A DNA stretch of 64,000 nucleotides from Pseudonocardia endophytica (lineage in GTDB: Bacteria; Actinomycetota; Actinomycetes; Mycobacteriales; Pseudonocardiaceae). The position numbers were made by a program, and so were the translations under genes. The notes beneath the pieces are model-generated. The model did not search any database, was not told the origin of the DNA, and saw only the letters and a program-made list of their open reading frames with translations. Positions within the stretch are counted from its first letter, which is position 1. Each line of letters starts with the position of its first letter. The stretch spans positions 1,426,001-1,490,000 of the forward strand of contig NZ_SMFZ01000001.1 in the NCBI RefSeq assembly GCF_004339565.1. The letters run 5' to 3'. Positions 1 to 8,643 of this stretch are shown here, in pieces.

Positions 1-2496
1 GGCCGTGCGCAGCGCGAGCCGCTGGTCGACCTCCTCGGACCGGACCCGGTCGACGTGCTCGGCCGCGGCGTCGCGCAACTCGGTGTCGGGCTCGTCGTCG
101 ACGGGCTCGTCCTCGGCCACGGACAGCTGCCGCTCGGCCGCCTCCAGGGCCAGCAACGACTCCGACCGGCGGGCCTCGACGGCATCACGCCGGTCCTGCA
201 GCCGCTGCGCCTCGGCCCGCGCCGACGTCACGACCTGCTCCAGCCGCCCGATCTGCGCCCCGGCCGCGGCCCGGCGCCGGTCGGCCTCGGTGACGGCGTT
301 CCGTGCCTGTTCGACGTCTGCGGCGCGCGCCTGCTCCTCGGCCCGGGCGCCCTCCAGCGCCGGGCCGAGATCGGCCAGTTCGGCATCGACGGCGTCCCGC
401 GCAGCCAGCGCGTCGTCGACGGCGGCCTGGAGCTCCAGCGCGCCCTGCCCCTCACCGGACCCGCCGTGTGCACGGTGCGCGGCGAGCACGTCGCCCCCGG
501 CGGTCACCGCGGTGAGCTCGGGCCGCGCCTCCAGCACGCGCAGGGCGGAGTCCAGGTCGTCGACGACGACGACGTCGCGCAGCAGCGTGGAGAGCGCATC
601 GGCGAGCGGGGCGGCGGCGGAGACGGCGGCCGTGGCCCAGCGACCCGCCGGGGGCGCCGCCGGCGGGGCGGGAAGCGGCCGATGGTCCGGTGATCGCCCG
701 TCCGGCGTCGATCCGTGCCGCTGGTGGCCCCGGTCCGCGCCGATCTGCCGATCATCGGCGGACGTCGTCGTCCCTCCGCGGCCCGACCCGAGCAGCAGAG
801 CGGCCCGACCCGAGTCCCGCTCGCGGAGCGCCCGCAGCGCATCCGCCGCGCCGTGCACCGATCCGACCGCCACGCCGTCGGCCAGTTCCCCCAGCACGGC
901 CGCGACCGCCGCCCGCGCGTCCGGCTCGACCGTGACCAGCTCGGACACCGCGCCGAGGACGTGGTCCTCCCCCGACTCCAGGAGCGCGCCGGACCCGTCG
1001 CGCCGCACGAGCCCGACCTCCAGGGCCTCCACCCGGGCCCGCCAATGGGCACGACGTTGCCCGGCCTCCCGCTCGGCCTCGGCCAGCTCGGTGACCCGCT
1101 CGCGCGCACTGCGCAACGCCGCGTCCGCCTGCTCGACCCGGGATGCGAGCGCATCGCGGTCCTCGGACTCCCCGACGCCGGTCTGCTCGCGCCCGGCCTC
1201 CAGCTCGGCCTCCGCCTCGCGGGTGCGGTCGGTCGCCTCGGCCAGCGCCTCGGAGAGGCGTTCGATCTCCTCGGCCGTCGCCGCGGCTCCGCTGCGCAGT
1301 GCGTCGGCCTTGCCGGCGAGCGTCGCGATCCCGGCCTTGCGGTCGGCGATCGCGCGGACGGCGGCCATGTGCTCGCGCTCGGCGGCGGCGAGCGTCCGTT
1401 CCCGCTCGGCCTTCTCGGTGACGATCTCCTCGAGCCGCCGCCGCGCCTCGGCGACGCCCTCGACGAGCTCCTGCTCCTGCTCGGCGACCTCGTCGGCCTC
1501 GGCGTCGGTCTCGTCCGGGTCCCGGCCGGGGGTGCGTTCGGACGCGGCCTCGGAGAGATGCCGGACCCGCTCCTCGGCGAGCCGGACGGTCCCACGCAGG
1601 CGCTCGGCCAGCGCGGACAGCCGGTACCAGGCGTCCTGCGCGGCGGCCAGGCGTGGCGCGTCGGCGGCCAGCGCCTCCTCCAGCCCGGCCTGCTGCTCCC
1701 GGGCGGCGGTGAGCTGGTCCTCCACCTCGCTGCGACGACGGCGGGCCGCCCGGTCGTCGGCCTCCTCCTGCGCGATCGTGTCCCGCAGCGTGACGAGGTC
1801 GTCCGCGGCGAGGCGTAGCCGCCCGTCGCGCAGGTCGGCCTGGACGACCTGGGCCCGTCGGGCGATCTCGGCCTGCCGCCCGAGCGGCTTGAGCTGGCGC
1901 CGGAGCTCCGCGGTGAGATCGGTGAGGCGGGTCAGGTTCGCCTGCATCGCGTCCAGCTTCCGCAGCGCCTTCTCCTTGCGCTTGCGGTGCTTGAGGACGC
2001 CCGCCGCCTCCTCGATGTAGGCGCGGCGGTCCTCCGGCTTGGACTGCAGCACGCCGTCGAGCTGGCCCTGCCCGACGATCACGTGCATCTCCCGGCCGAT
2101 GCCGGAGTCGGAGAGCAGTTCCTGCACGTCGAGCAGGCGGGCGCGGGACCCGTTGATCTCGTACTCGCCGGCGCCGTCGCGGAACATCCGGCGGGTCACC
2201 GAGACCTCGGAGTAGTCGATCGGCAGCGCGCCGTCGGAGTTGTCGATCGTCAGCGTGACCTCGGCCCGGCCGAGCGGCGCGCGCCCGGACGTGCCGGCGA
2301 AGATGACGTCCTCCATCTTGCCGCCGCGCAGCGCCTTGGCGCCCTGCTCACCGAGCACCCAGGAGATCGCGTCGACGACGTTCGACTTGCCGGAGCCGTT
2401 CGGGCCGACGACGCACGTGATGCCCGGTTCCAGGCGCAACGTCGTCGACGAGGCGAAGGACTTGAAGCCCTTCATCGTCAGGCTCTTGAGGTGCAC
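1..2496 (-). CDS. smc: SMC chromosome segregation ATPase, 3' end cut by window edge
   Basis: ABC-type ATPase of the condensin-like SMC-ScpAB complex, which organises and helps segregate the chromosome. The GTG at 2496 gives the classical SMC opening (HLKSLTMKGFKSFA) and a Walker A GPNGSGKS at residues 31-38. A head segment follows, including GQGQLD near residue 145, then a long charged coiled coil from about residue 170 to 500 and a hinge around residues 510-650. The 832 residues present cover about two thirds of a usual 1,200-residue SMC; the second coiled coil and the C-terminal Walker B head lie outside the window. The frame is open throughout. Residues 579-603 in the hinge are encoded by a TGATC palindromic repeat (689-761) and are rich in Gly, Arg, Asp and His, unlike an ordinary hinge. 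The gene lies 91 bp downstream of acyP on the same strand. Family call is certain; the effect of the insert is unknown. Confidence 0.95.
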   Translation of the reverse strand, partial: MHLKSLTMKGFKSFASSTTLRLEPGITCVVGPNGSGKSNVVDAISWVLGEQGAKALRGGKMEDVIFAGTSGRAPLGRAEVTLTIDNSDGALPIDYSEVSVTRRMFRDGAGEYEINGSRARLLDVQELLSDSGIGREMHVIVGQGQLDGVLQSKPEDRRAYIEEAAGVLKHRKRKEKALRKLDAMQANLTRLTDLTAELRRQLKPLGRQAEIARRAQVVQADLRDGRLRLAADDLVTLRDTIAQEEADDRAARRRRSEVEDQLTAAREQQAGLEEALAADAPRLAAAQDAWYRLSALAERLRGTVRLAEERVRHLSEAASERTPGRDPDETDAEADEVAEQEQELVEGVAEARRRLEEIVTEKAERERTLAAAEREHMAAVRAIADRKAGIATLAGKADALRSGAAATAEEIERLSEALAEATDRTREAEAELEAGREQTGVGESEDRDALASRVEQADAALRSARERVTELAEAEREAGQRRAHWRARVEALEVGLVRRDGSGALLESGEDHVLGAVSELVTVEPDARAAVAAVLGELADGVAVGSVHGAADALRALRERDSGRAALLLGSGRGGTTTSADDRQIGADRGHQRHGSTPDGRSPDHRPLPAPPAAPPAGRWATAAVSAAAPLADALSTLLRDVVVVDDLDSALRVLEARPELTAVTAGGDVLAAHRAHGGSGEGQGALELQAAVDDALAARDAVDAELADLGPALEGARAEEQARAADVEQARNAVTEADRRRAAAGAQIGRLEQVVTSARAEAQRLQDRRDAVEARRSESLLALEAAERQLSVAEDEPVDDEPDTELRDAAAEHVDRVRSEEVDQRLALRTA
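689..761. repeat. TGATC-type palindromic element inside the smc hinge
   Basis: A 73-bp segment running from GGTGATCG to ATCATCGGCGG. Read on the minus strand it carries the core GCCACCAGCGGCACG, which is identical to a 15-nt stretch in the element at 5040-5103, and it has the same GATC-bounded ends as the arrays at 3586-4004 and 4948-5197. It is read through in frame by smc. Confidence 0.7.
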
Positions 2497-2587
2497 GGGC
2501 GTCGGTCTCCTGAACGGGACGGATGGCTCAGGCTATCGCCGGGCACCGACACTTCCGCCGCCGCCACGCCCGTGCCCGGGACCCGGC

Positions 2588-2878
2588 TCAGGCTTCGACG
2601 AACCCGGAGAACGTTCCGGTCGCGGCCGTCCACTGCTCGCCGATGTCGTCGACGCGTCCAGGTGTGCCACCCCCGCGGAGCAGCCCGAGCAGCTCGGAGC
2701 AGGCCGAACGGTCACCCTCCGCGACCACCGCGACTCGCCCGTCCGGGAGGTTCCGTGCCTCGCCCGTGAGACCGAGCTCCAGCGCACGCGATCGCGTCCA
2801 CCATCGGAACCCGACACCCTGCACCATTCCGGTTACCCAGGCGTTGAGCCGAACGTGTGAATCGGCGTTACTGCTCAC
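2588..2878 (-). CDS. acyP: Acylphosphatase
   Basis: Small cytoplasmic enzyme that hydrolyses the carboxyl-phosphate bond of acylphosphates. The 96-residue product has the family signature VQGVGFRWW near residue 20, where the Arg binds phosphate, followed by [14 protein letters not shown], whose Asn is the catalytic residue, and VAEGD. The GTG at 2878 was chosen because it gives a normal-length protein; the open frame runs further upstream only by overlapping the divergent CAP-protein gene. It precedes smc by 91 bp on the same strand, an arrangement I recall from other actinobacteria. Only 22 bp separate its start from that of the divergent gene, so the two promoters must overlap. Confidence 0.93.
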   Translation of the reverse strand: MSSNADSHVRLNAWVTGMVQGVGFRWWTRSRALELGLTGEARNLPDGRVAVVAEGDRSACSELLGLLRGGGTPGRVDDIGEQWTAATGTFSGFVEA

Positions 2879-2900
2879 TGGTCCTCTACGTTGCGCGAGT

Positions 2901-3569
2901 GTGGCCGGACGACGTCGAAAACCGCAGCCCCGCGGTCCGCGGATCATCCTCGCATGCGTCGGCGTGGTGGCCGTTCTGGGCGTCACCGCGCTGGTCGGAG
3001 GGTTCTTCCGCGGCACCGACGAGATCGGCCCGTCCGGCGTACCCTCCGCCCTGATCGCCGACCAGGACACGGCGCCCGGCCCCCCGCTGGCGGGTCTGGT
3101 GGCGGCCCCCGGCTGGCCCGGCGACGTCGTGGGGGGCGCGGTGTCCGCTCTGAAGGACGCCACCCGTCAGGCCGCACCCGCCCGTCCCGCCGCACCCGCC
3201 CGGCCGTCCGGACCGCTGGCCGAGGTCGTCGGCCTGATCAACCAGAAGCGCGCGGCCGCCGGGTGCGGCCCGCTGAGCGTCGACCCCCGGATCAGCCGGG
3301 CCGCGCAGAAGCACAGCGAGGACATGCGGTCCCGCGGCTACTTCGAGCACGACACCCCGGAGGGCCGGGACTTCGAGAGCCGGCTCAGCGCGGAGGGATA
3401 CCCCGACCCGGGCGGCGAGAACATCGCCAAGGGCCAGAGCGACGCACCGCAGGTGGTGCGGGAGTGGATGAACTCCCCCAGCCACCGGGACAACATCGAG
3501 GACTGCTCGTTCCGGACCACCGGCGTCGGGCTGTCCGGCGGGTACTGGACCCAGGACTTCGGGCGCTGA
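2901..3569 (+). CDS. Membrane-anchored CAP/SCP-domain protein
   Basis: A 222-residue protein. Residues 1-14 are basic and residues 15-36 form a hydrophobic segment, so it is probably an uncleaved membrane anchor or a signal peptide. An Ala/Pro-rich linker follows, then a CAP domain (CRISP/antigen 5/PR-1 fold) from about residue 105 to the end. Family landmarks are [22 protein letters not shown] and [13 protein letters not shown]; the His and Glu residues in these motifs line the conserved CAP cavity. The product should act outside the membrane, but bacterial CAP proteins have no single known reaction. The GTG at 2901 has no clear ribosome-binding site, but TACGTT lies at 2887-2892, so a leaderless transcript is plausible (inference). 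Its 3' end is followed within 20 bp by the palindrome array. Confidence 0.88.
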   Translation: MAGRRRKPQPRGPRIILACVGVVAVLGVTALVGGFFRGTDEIGPSGVPSALIADQDTAPGPPLAGLVAAPGWPGDVVGGAVSALKDATRQAAPARPAAPARPSGPLAEVVGLINQKRAAAGCGPLSVDPRISRAAQKHSEDMRSRGYFEHDTPEGRDFESRLSAEGYPDPGGENIAKGQSDAPQVVREWMNSPSHRDNIEDCSFRTTGVGLSGGYWTQDFGR

Positions 3570-3585
3570 CCCGCTCTCCGTGCCC

Positions 3586-4004
3586 ATGATCGGCGGGAGT
3601 GGTCCGATCGCGCCACCGGTGGCGCGCCACCGCCATTTCCGCCGATCACGGGGTCCGGGGGCGGACGGTCGGCTGGTGATCGGCGGGAACGGTCGGTTCG
3701 CGCCACCGGTGGCGCGCCACCGCCACTCACGCCGATCATGCCGACGCCGAGCCGCGATGATCGGCGGAACCGGTCGGACCGCGCCACCACTGGCGCGCTG
3801 CAGCCAGTTCCACCGATCACGGCCTCGACGGAGGCGGCGCGCCGATCGGTGATCGGCGGAACCGGTCCGATCACGCCACCACTGGCGCGCTGCAGCCAGT
3901 TCCACCGATCACGGCCTCGACGGAGGCGGCGCGCCGACCGGTGATCGGCGGAACCGGTCCGATCACGCCACCACTGGCGCGCTGCAGCCACTTGCGCCGA
4001 TCAT
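3586..4004. repeat. Array of five TGATC-bounded palindromic elements
   Basis: Five elements of about 65-67 bp at 3586-3651, 3675-3740, 3757-3822, 3848-3914 and 3940-4004. Each opens with TGATCGGCGG(G/A)A and closes with its near-perfect inverse ending CCGATCA, and has a second, inner inverted repeat of the type GCGCCACC-GGTGGCGC. The last three are nearly identical, including the spacer CCTCGACGGAGGCGG, which suggests recent duplication. The array fills the whole gap between the CAP gene and the DUF559 gene, and the last element supplies the TGA stop of the DUF559 gene (4001-4003). No protein-like ORF is convincing here. Confidence 0.9.
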
Positions 4005-4867
4005 GCTGCTCGGGCCAGGGCGGCTCGGATCCGGGCGACCGTGGCGTCCGGGCGTTCGGCGATGTCGTGCCAGGTGAAGCGCAGGAGCGTCCAGCCGGCC
4101 GCGACGAGATCGTTGCCCTTGCGCCGGTCGGCCCGGAACCGCTCGGGATCGGTGTGCCAGGCCCAGCTGTCGATCTCGATCGCGATCCGGGCGGCCGGGA
4201 ACGCGACGTCGATCTGCCCGTTCCCGAACGCCAGGCCGACCACGAAGCCGTCGATCCCGGACCGGCGCAGGTGCCGGAGGAGCGTGCGTTCGATCGCCGA
4301 GTCGGCGCGGTCGGCGGCCGCCACGAGGACGCGGCCCGCCCTGGCCATCCCACGGGTCCCGGCCGCGCGGCAGTACGCCTCGTGCAGCTCGCAGAACGTC
4401 AGGCTCCGCTGCAGCGCACGGTCCAGGAACTCGGACGCGTTCGGCACCGCCGCGGTCGTGTCCAGCACCGTCAGTCCGAGGGCGGTCACCCCGACACCGC
4501 GGATCTCGGTGCGGTCCTCCTCGTCGACCCGCCGTCGTCGAGGTCGGATCCACGCGGGTGGCCGACGACGCCGGCCGACCGGCACCGCCAGATCGACGAC
4601 GCGACCCGGCGCGTCGATCAGACCGTGCCAGAACGCCGCCCCGGGCCCGGCGACCACGGCCTCAGGGCCGCCCCACAACGCCGCGCCACGGATGCGTGCC
4701 TCGCTGCCGAAGCGGTGACCGCCGACGAGGTAGACGCGCGGAGCGACCTCCGTCCAGGCGCCGGTGGCGACCCGCCGCTGCACGGTGCGCAGCGTCATTC
4801 CGGCGTCGAGCGCCTGCACGCGGGAGAGCACACCGGCCTGGCGACGCAGGAGATCCTCGATCGGCAT
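4001..4867 (-). CDS. DUF559 (Vsr-like PD-(D/E)XK) protein with AbiEi-type N-terminal helix-turn-helix
   Basis: A 288-residue cytoplasmic protein. Residues 1-50 (starting MPIEDLLRRQAGVLSR) resemble the winged-helix domain of AbiEi-type antitoxin proteins. The middle is a linker with a basic RRRRP patch. The C-terminal ~100 residues are a DUF559 domain of the very-short-patch-repair endonuclease superfamily, with the core acidic residues in GQIDVAF and IAIEID followed by WTLLRFTW. The ATG at 4867 was chosen because it begins the helix-turn-helix; the frame extends upstream only through the repeat array. The gene is framed by eight palindromic repeats, five at its 3' side and three at its 5' side. 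Such two-domain proteins are common and mostly uncharacterised in actinobacteria. Nuclease activity is an inference from the fold. Confidence 0.8.
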   Translation of the reverse strand: MPIEDLLRRQAGVLSRVQALDAGMTLRTVQRRVATGAWTEVAPRVYLVGGHRFGSEARIRGAALWGGPEAVVAGPGAAFWHGLIDAPGRVVDLAVPVGRRRRPPAWIRPRRRRVDEEDRTEIRGVGVTALGLTVLDTTAAVPNASEFLDRALQRSLTFCELHEAYCRAAGTRGMARAGRVLVAAADRADSAIERTLLRHLRRSGIDGFVVGLAFGNGQIDVAFPAARIAIEIDSWAWHTDPERFRADRRKGNDLVAAGWTLLRFTWHDIAERPDATVARIRAALARAA

Positions 4868-4947
4868 CGGCCCAGCGTGCGGCTCCCCGACCCCGTCCCG
4901 TGCCCGATTCGGACAACCCGTTCGCGACCGTACACACCGGCCGGCAC

Positions 4948-5197
4948 GTGATCCGCGCAGGTGGCAGCGACGTGCCACGAGTGGCGCGTTCCGACCGGTT
5001 CCGCCGGTCGTCGGCGCCCGAGCACCGCGCCTGGGCACCTGATCAGCGGAACCGGCACCGGCGCGCCACCAGCGGCACGTTCCAGCCGATCCCGCCGATC
5101 ACCACCGCCCGTAGACACCCGACACGGCCACACCATGATCGGCGGAACGGGAGGCGGCGCGCCACCAGCGGCGCCCTCCGGCCGGTTCTGCCGATCG
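4948..5197. repeat. Three further TGATC-type palindromic elements upstream of the DUF559 gene
   Basis: Elements at about 4948-5010, 5040-5103 and 5135-5197. The second and third keep the ends GATC(A/G)GCGGAAC and GCCGATC and the inner core GCGCCACCAGCGGC; the first is more diverged (GTGCCACGAGTGGCGC core). Together with 3586-4004 they bracket the DUF559 gene. They occupy the 349-bp gap between that gene and the response regulator, in which I see no other gene. Confidence 0.8.
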
Positions 5198-5216
5198 AGC
5201 GCCGCGGCGGCGGGCC

Positions 5217-5900
5217 TCACCCGTCGAAGCGGTACCCCATCCCCGACTCGGTGATCAGGTACTTCGGCCTCGACGGCACGGGCTCGAGCTTCCGGCGGAG
5301 CTGGGCCAGGTAGACGCGCAGGTAGTTCGTCTCCGACCCGTACGACGGGCCCCACACCTCCCGGAGGAGCTGCCGCTGCCCGACGAGCTTCCCCCGGTTC
5401 CGGACGAGCAGTTCCAGGATGCCCCACTCGGTCGGTGTCAGATGCGCCTCGGCGCCGGACGCGAGCGAGACGGTCTTCGCCGCCAGGTCGACCGTGAAGT
5501 CCGCCGTCCGCACCACCGCCTCACCGTCCACGGACGACACGGCGGCCCGGCGCACGGCCGCGCGCAGGCGGGCCAGGAGCTCGGCCATGCCGAACGGCTT
5601 CGTGACGTAGTCGTCCGCGCCGGCGTCCAGGGCACGCACCTTGTCACCGGAGTCGGTCCGCGCGGACAGCACCAGGATCGGCACCGCCGTCCAGCCGCGT
5701 AGACCCTCGATCACCTCGGTGCCGTCCAGGTCGGGCAGGCCCAGGTCGAGCACGACGACGTCCGGGTGCCCGTCCGCCGCGACCCGCAGCGCCGACGAGC
5801 CGTCCGCCGCCACCAGCACGTCGTACCCGTGGGCCCTGAGGTTGATCCGCAGCGCACGGAGGATCTGCGGGTCGTCGTCGACGACGAGCACGCACGTCAC
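5217..5900 (-). CDS. KdpE-like OmpR-family response regulator
   Basis: A 227-residue cytoplasmic transcription factor. The receiver domain (residues 1-115) has VVDDD near the start, the phosphoacceptor Asp in VVLDLGLPDLDG and the Lys in VTKPFG. The OmpR/PhoB winged helix follows (LTPTEWGILELLVRNRGKLV ... TNYLRVYLAQLRRKLE ... ITESGMGYRF). The sequence of the receiver start (LVVDDDPQILRALRINL) is typical of KdpE, the potassium-uptake regulator. The GTG at 5900 fits the family start; GTG codons at 5906 and 5909 are alternatives. No KdpD kinase or kdpFABC genes lie nearby, so it is an orphan here. It is divergent from a Na+/H+ antiporter, which could be a target (inference). Confidence 0.88.
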   Translation of the reverse strand: MTCVLVVDDDPQILRALRINLRAHGYDVLVAADGSSALRVAADGHPDVVVLDLGLPDLDGTEVIEGLRGWTAVPILVLSARTDSGDKVRALDAGADDYVTKPFGMAELLARLRAAVRRAAVSSVDGEAVVRTADFTVDLAAKTVSLASGAEAHLTPTEWGILELLVRNRGKLVGQRQLLREVWGPSYGSETNYLRVYLAQLRRKLEPVPSRPKYLITESGMGYRFDG

Positions 5901-5986
5901 GGTCACCACCGCATTGTCCGCTTGTCGAACGGCCGGCCGCGGAGCAGGATCCAAGCGCTCACCGGAACGGGCGGAGGGGATGGCCG

Positions 5987-7576
5987 GTGCAGGACGCTCA
6001 CGTGCTGCAGGTACTCGTCGTGATCTTGGCAGCCGTGCTCGCACTGAGCTGGCTCGCCCGCAGGCTGGGCGCACCCGGCCCCGTCGTGCTGCTGCTGGGC
6101 GGCGTCCCGCTGGCGTGGGTGCCGTGGACGGCGGACGTGACGCTGCCTCCCGAGGTCGTGCTGCTGCTGTTCCTCCCGGCGCTGCTGTACTGGGAGTCGC
6201 TGACGACGTCGTTGCGCGAGATCCGGGCGAACCTGCGCGTCGTGTTCCTGACCTCGGTCGTCCTGGTGCTGGTCACGGCCGGTGCGGTCGCCGTCGTCGG
6301 GCACGCGCTGGGGCTGTCGTGGCCGGTGGCGTGGGTGCTGGGGGCCGTCGTCGCGCCCACCGACGCGACGGCCGTCGCCGCCGTCGCGAAGGGCATGCCG
6401 CGGCGCACGCTGACGACGCTGCGCGCGGAGTCGCTGGTCAACGACGGCACGGCGCTGGTCGTGTTCGGCATCGCGGTCGCGATCGCGACGGGTGCGGAGA
6501 CGTTCAGCTGGCCGTCCGCTCTCGGGCAGTTCGGACTGTCCTATGTGGGCGGCGCGCTGGCCGGCGGTGTCGTCGCGTGGCTCGCCGCGCAGGCCCGCAA
6601 GGTGGTGCGCGAGCCGGTGCTGCAGAACACGGTCAGCGTGCTCACGCCGTTCGCGGCGTTCCTCCTGGCCGAGGAGCTCCACGCGTCCGGCGTGCTGGCC
6701 GTCGTGGTCTGCGGGCTGTGGCTGTCCCAGGTCGGTCCGCGCACCGTCACGGCGCGGACCCGGCTGCAGGCACGGGCGTTCTGGCAGGTCACGACGTTCC
6801 TGTTGAACGGAACGCTGTTCGTGCTCGTCGGGATGCAGCTGCGCGGAGCGTTCGAGTCGCTGCAGTCGTACTCGTGGGGCGAGGCGCTGTTCGACGCCGT
6901 GCTGGTCGCGCTGACCGTCATCGGCGTCCGGTTGCTCTGGAGCTACACGACGCCGTACATCATCCGCACCGTCGACCGGCGCCCGCAGCAGCGGCTGCGA
7001 CGGGTCGGAGCACGCCAGCGGCTCGCGACGGCCTGGTCCGGCTTCCGCGGCGGCGTCTCGCTGGCTGCCGCGCTGGCCGTGCCGCTCGTGCTCGTGGACG
7101 GGTCGCCGTTCCCCGGCCGGGACCTGATCATCGTCGTGACGTTCGGGGTGATCCTGGTGACACTGCTGGTCCAGGCGCCGACGCTGCCCCGGGTGCTGCG
7201 TTTCGCCCGCCTGCCGGAGGACACCGCCGAGGCCGCAGAGGAGGCGCTCGCGCACCGCCGCGCGGCCGAGGCCGGGCTCGCCGCACTGCCCGCGACGGCG
7301 GCCCGTCTGGGCATCCACCCGACGGCCGCCGAGCACGTGCGCGCCGACTACGAGGAACGCCTGCACACGCTCGACGGCGACCACGAGGAGCCGGAGGACC
7401 ACGTCGTCGAACGCGAGGACTACCAGCGCCTGCGGCACGCCCTGCTCGCCGAGAAGCGCGCCGCCGTCGTCGCGCTCCGGGACGCCGGGAAGATCGACGA
7501 CATCGTGCTCCGACGCGTGCAGGCCGGCCTGGACGCCGAGGAGGTCCGCCTCGCCGGCGTGGTCGACGACGACTAG
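5987..7576 (+). CDS. CPA1-family Na+/H+ antiporter
   Basis: A 529-residue integral membrane protein with about 12 hydrophobic segments up to residue 410 and a cytoplasmic, charged C-terminal tail of about 120 residues containing coiled-coil-like Glu/Arg stretches. Landmarks of bacterial CPA1 antiporters are APTDATAVAAV, ESLVNDGTALV (the ND ion-binding motif) and GFRGGVSLAAALAVP. The likely role is exchange of cytoplasmic Na+ for external protons. The GTG at 5987 is preceded by GGAGGGG at a good distance. The stop TAG lies inside the CTAG target of the IS element that follows at once, so the reading frame ends at the same codon as before the insertion. It is divergent from the KdpE-like regulator. 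Confidence 0.92.
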   Translation: MQDAHVLQVLVVILAAVLALSWLARRLGAPGPVVLLLGGVPLAWVPWTADVTLPPEVVLLLFLPALLYWESLTTSLREIRANLRVVFLTSVVLVLVTAGAVAVVGHALGLSWPVAWVLGAVVAPTDATAVAAVAKGMPRRTLTTLRAESLVNDGTALVVFGIAVAIATGAETFSWPSALGQFGLSYVGGALAGGVVAWLAAQARKVVREPVLQNTVSVLTPFAAFLLAEELHASGVLAVVVCGLWLSQVGPRTVTARTRLQARAFWQVTTFLLNGTLFVLVGMQLRGAFESLQSYSWGEALFDAVLVALTVIGVRLLWSYTTPYIIRTVDRRPQQRLRRVGARQRLATAWSGFRGGVSLAAALAVPLVLVDGSPFPGRDLIIVVTFGVILVTLLVQAPTLPRVLRFARLPEDTAEAAEEALAHRRAAEAGLAALPATAARLGIHPTAAEHVRADYEERLHTLDGDHEEPEDHVVEREDYQRLRHALLAEKRAAVVALRDAGKIDDIVLRRVQAGLDAEEVRLAGVVDDD

Positions 7577-8604
7577 AGCGTGTTTATGAAGTCGATCTTT
7601 GGTTTCGGAGTCGCGTGTCGGCGACCTGAGACAGGTGAGGTCTCCGGTAGATGGATCAACGACCAAGAAGACCATCCACCCGGAGACCTCGTGGGGACCG
7701 TACCCGCGGGCGGACGCAAGGACCTCACCGACGCGCAGTGGCGGCTGCTGGAGCCGTTGTTGCCGCCGGTGAGCGCGCTCGGGCGACCCCCGATCTGGAC
7801 CCGCCGCCAGCTGATCGACGGGATCTGCTGGCGGATCCGCACCGGCGCCCCATGGCGCGACGTGCCTGAACGCTACGGCTCCTGGCAGTCGGTGTACGGG
7901 CTGTTCCGTCGCTGGCAGCGCGACCAGACCTGGGCCGGGGTGTGGGCGGCGCTGCAGCGGCTCGCCGACGGTCTCGGGCTGATCACCTGGGACCTGTCGG
8001 TCGACTCCACGATCGCGCGAGCCCACCAGCACGCTGCCGGCGCCCGCCGACAACCCGAGCTCCAGCGGGAGCCGCCCGGCGGACACGGCGCCCCCGAACC
8101 CGACGATCATGGACTCGGACGCTCCCGTGGCGGCCTGTCCACGAAGATCCATCTCGCCTGTGAACAAGGCCGCAAAGCACTCTCGCTGATCGTGACGGCT
8201 GGTCAGGCCGGGGACAGCCCGCAGTTCGGCCCGGTGCTCGACCGGGTCCGGGTCGCCCGCTTCGGGCCCGGCCGTCCGCGGGTGCGCCCGGATCGGGTGC
8301 TGGCCGACAAGGCCTACAGCTCCCGGGCCAACCGGGCCTACCTACGACGACGCGGGATCGCCGCCACCATCCCCGAACCCGCCGACCAGATCGGGCACCG
8401 CCAGCGCCGCGGCAGCCGAGGAGGCCGTCCACCGATGTTCTGCGCCGAGACCTACAAGCAGCGCCACGCCGTCGAGTGCGGCATCAACCAGCTCAAACAA
8501 CACCGCGCCGTCGCCAGCCGCTACGACAAACTCGCCGTCCGCTACGAAGCCACGGTCCACATCGCCACCATCAACACCTGGCTCCGCGACTTATCAAACA
8601 GGCT
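7577..8604 (+). mobile_element. Complete IS5-family insertion sequence with CTAG target duplication
   Basis: A 1,028-bp element with imperfect 18-bp terminal inverted repeats: left AGCGTGTTTATGAAGTCG, right (reverse complement) AGCCTGTTTGATAAGTCG. CTAG flanks it on both sides (7573-7576 and 8605-8608), which I read as the target-site duplication; CTAG-type targets are known in the IS5 family. It carries one uninterrupted transposase frame. The intact ends and frame suggest recent and perhaps active insertion. Confidence 0.9.
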
Positions 8605-8608
8605 CTAG
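7691..8608 (+). CDS. IS5-family DDE transposase
   Basis: A 305-residue transposase. The N-terminal DUF4096-like part ([15 protein letters not shown] ... [21 protein letters not shown]) is followed by an RNase-H-fold DDE core, with the first Asp in [11 protein letters not shown], the second in VLADKAYSS and the Glu in [16 protein letters not shown]. The GTG at 7691 was chosen because GGAG stands seven bases upstream; the frame is open back to 7580. Unlike many relatives it is encoded in one frame with no frameshift. The stop codon TAG (8606-8608) is not in the element: it is provided by the right copy of the CTAG target duplication, so the element depends on its target for proper termination. 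Confidence 0.93.
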   Translation: MGTVPAGGRKDLTDAQWRLLEPLLPPVSALGRPPIWTRRQLIDGICWRIRTGAPWRDVPERYGSWQSVYGLFRRWQRDQTWAGVWAALQRLADGLGLITWDLSVDSTIARAHQHAAGARRQPELQREPPGGHGAPEPDDHGLGRSRGGLSTKIHLACEQGRKALSLIVTAGQAGDSPQFGPVLDRVRVARFGPGRPRVRPDRVLADKAYSSRANRAYLRRRGIAATIPEPADQIGHRQRRGSRGGRPPMFCAETYKQRHAVECGINQLKQHRAVASRYDKLAVRYEATVHIATINTWLRDLSNRL

Positions 8609-8643
8609 CTGACTAGCGCCCCCGCCGCGCCGGCCGGCCCATC

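Noticed and set aside
5-2020. Plus-strand 671-codon frame of Ser/Arg/Ala
   Set aside because: Antisense shadow of smc with no domain.
3580-3944. Short plus-strand ORFs reading IGG-type repeats between the CAP and DUF559 genes
   Set aside because: They are translations of the palindromic elements, with no ribosome-binding site and no conserved composition outside the repeats.
5903-8167. Minus-strand 754-codon frame across the antiporter and IS
   Set aside because: Antisense to two well-supported genes; rich in Gln, Arg, Asp and His as is usual for shadows here.
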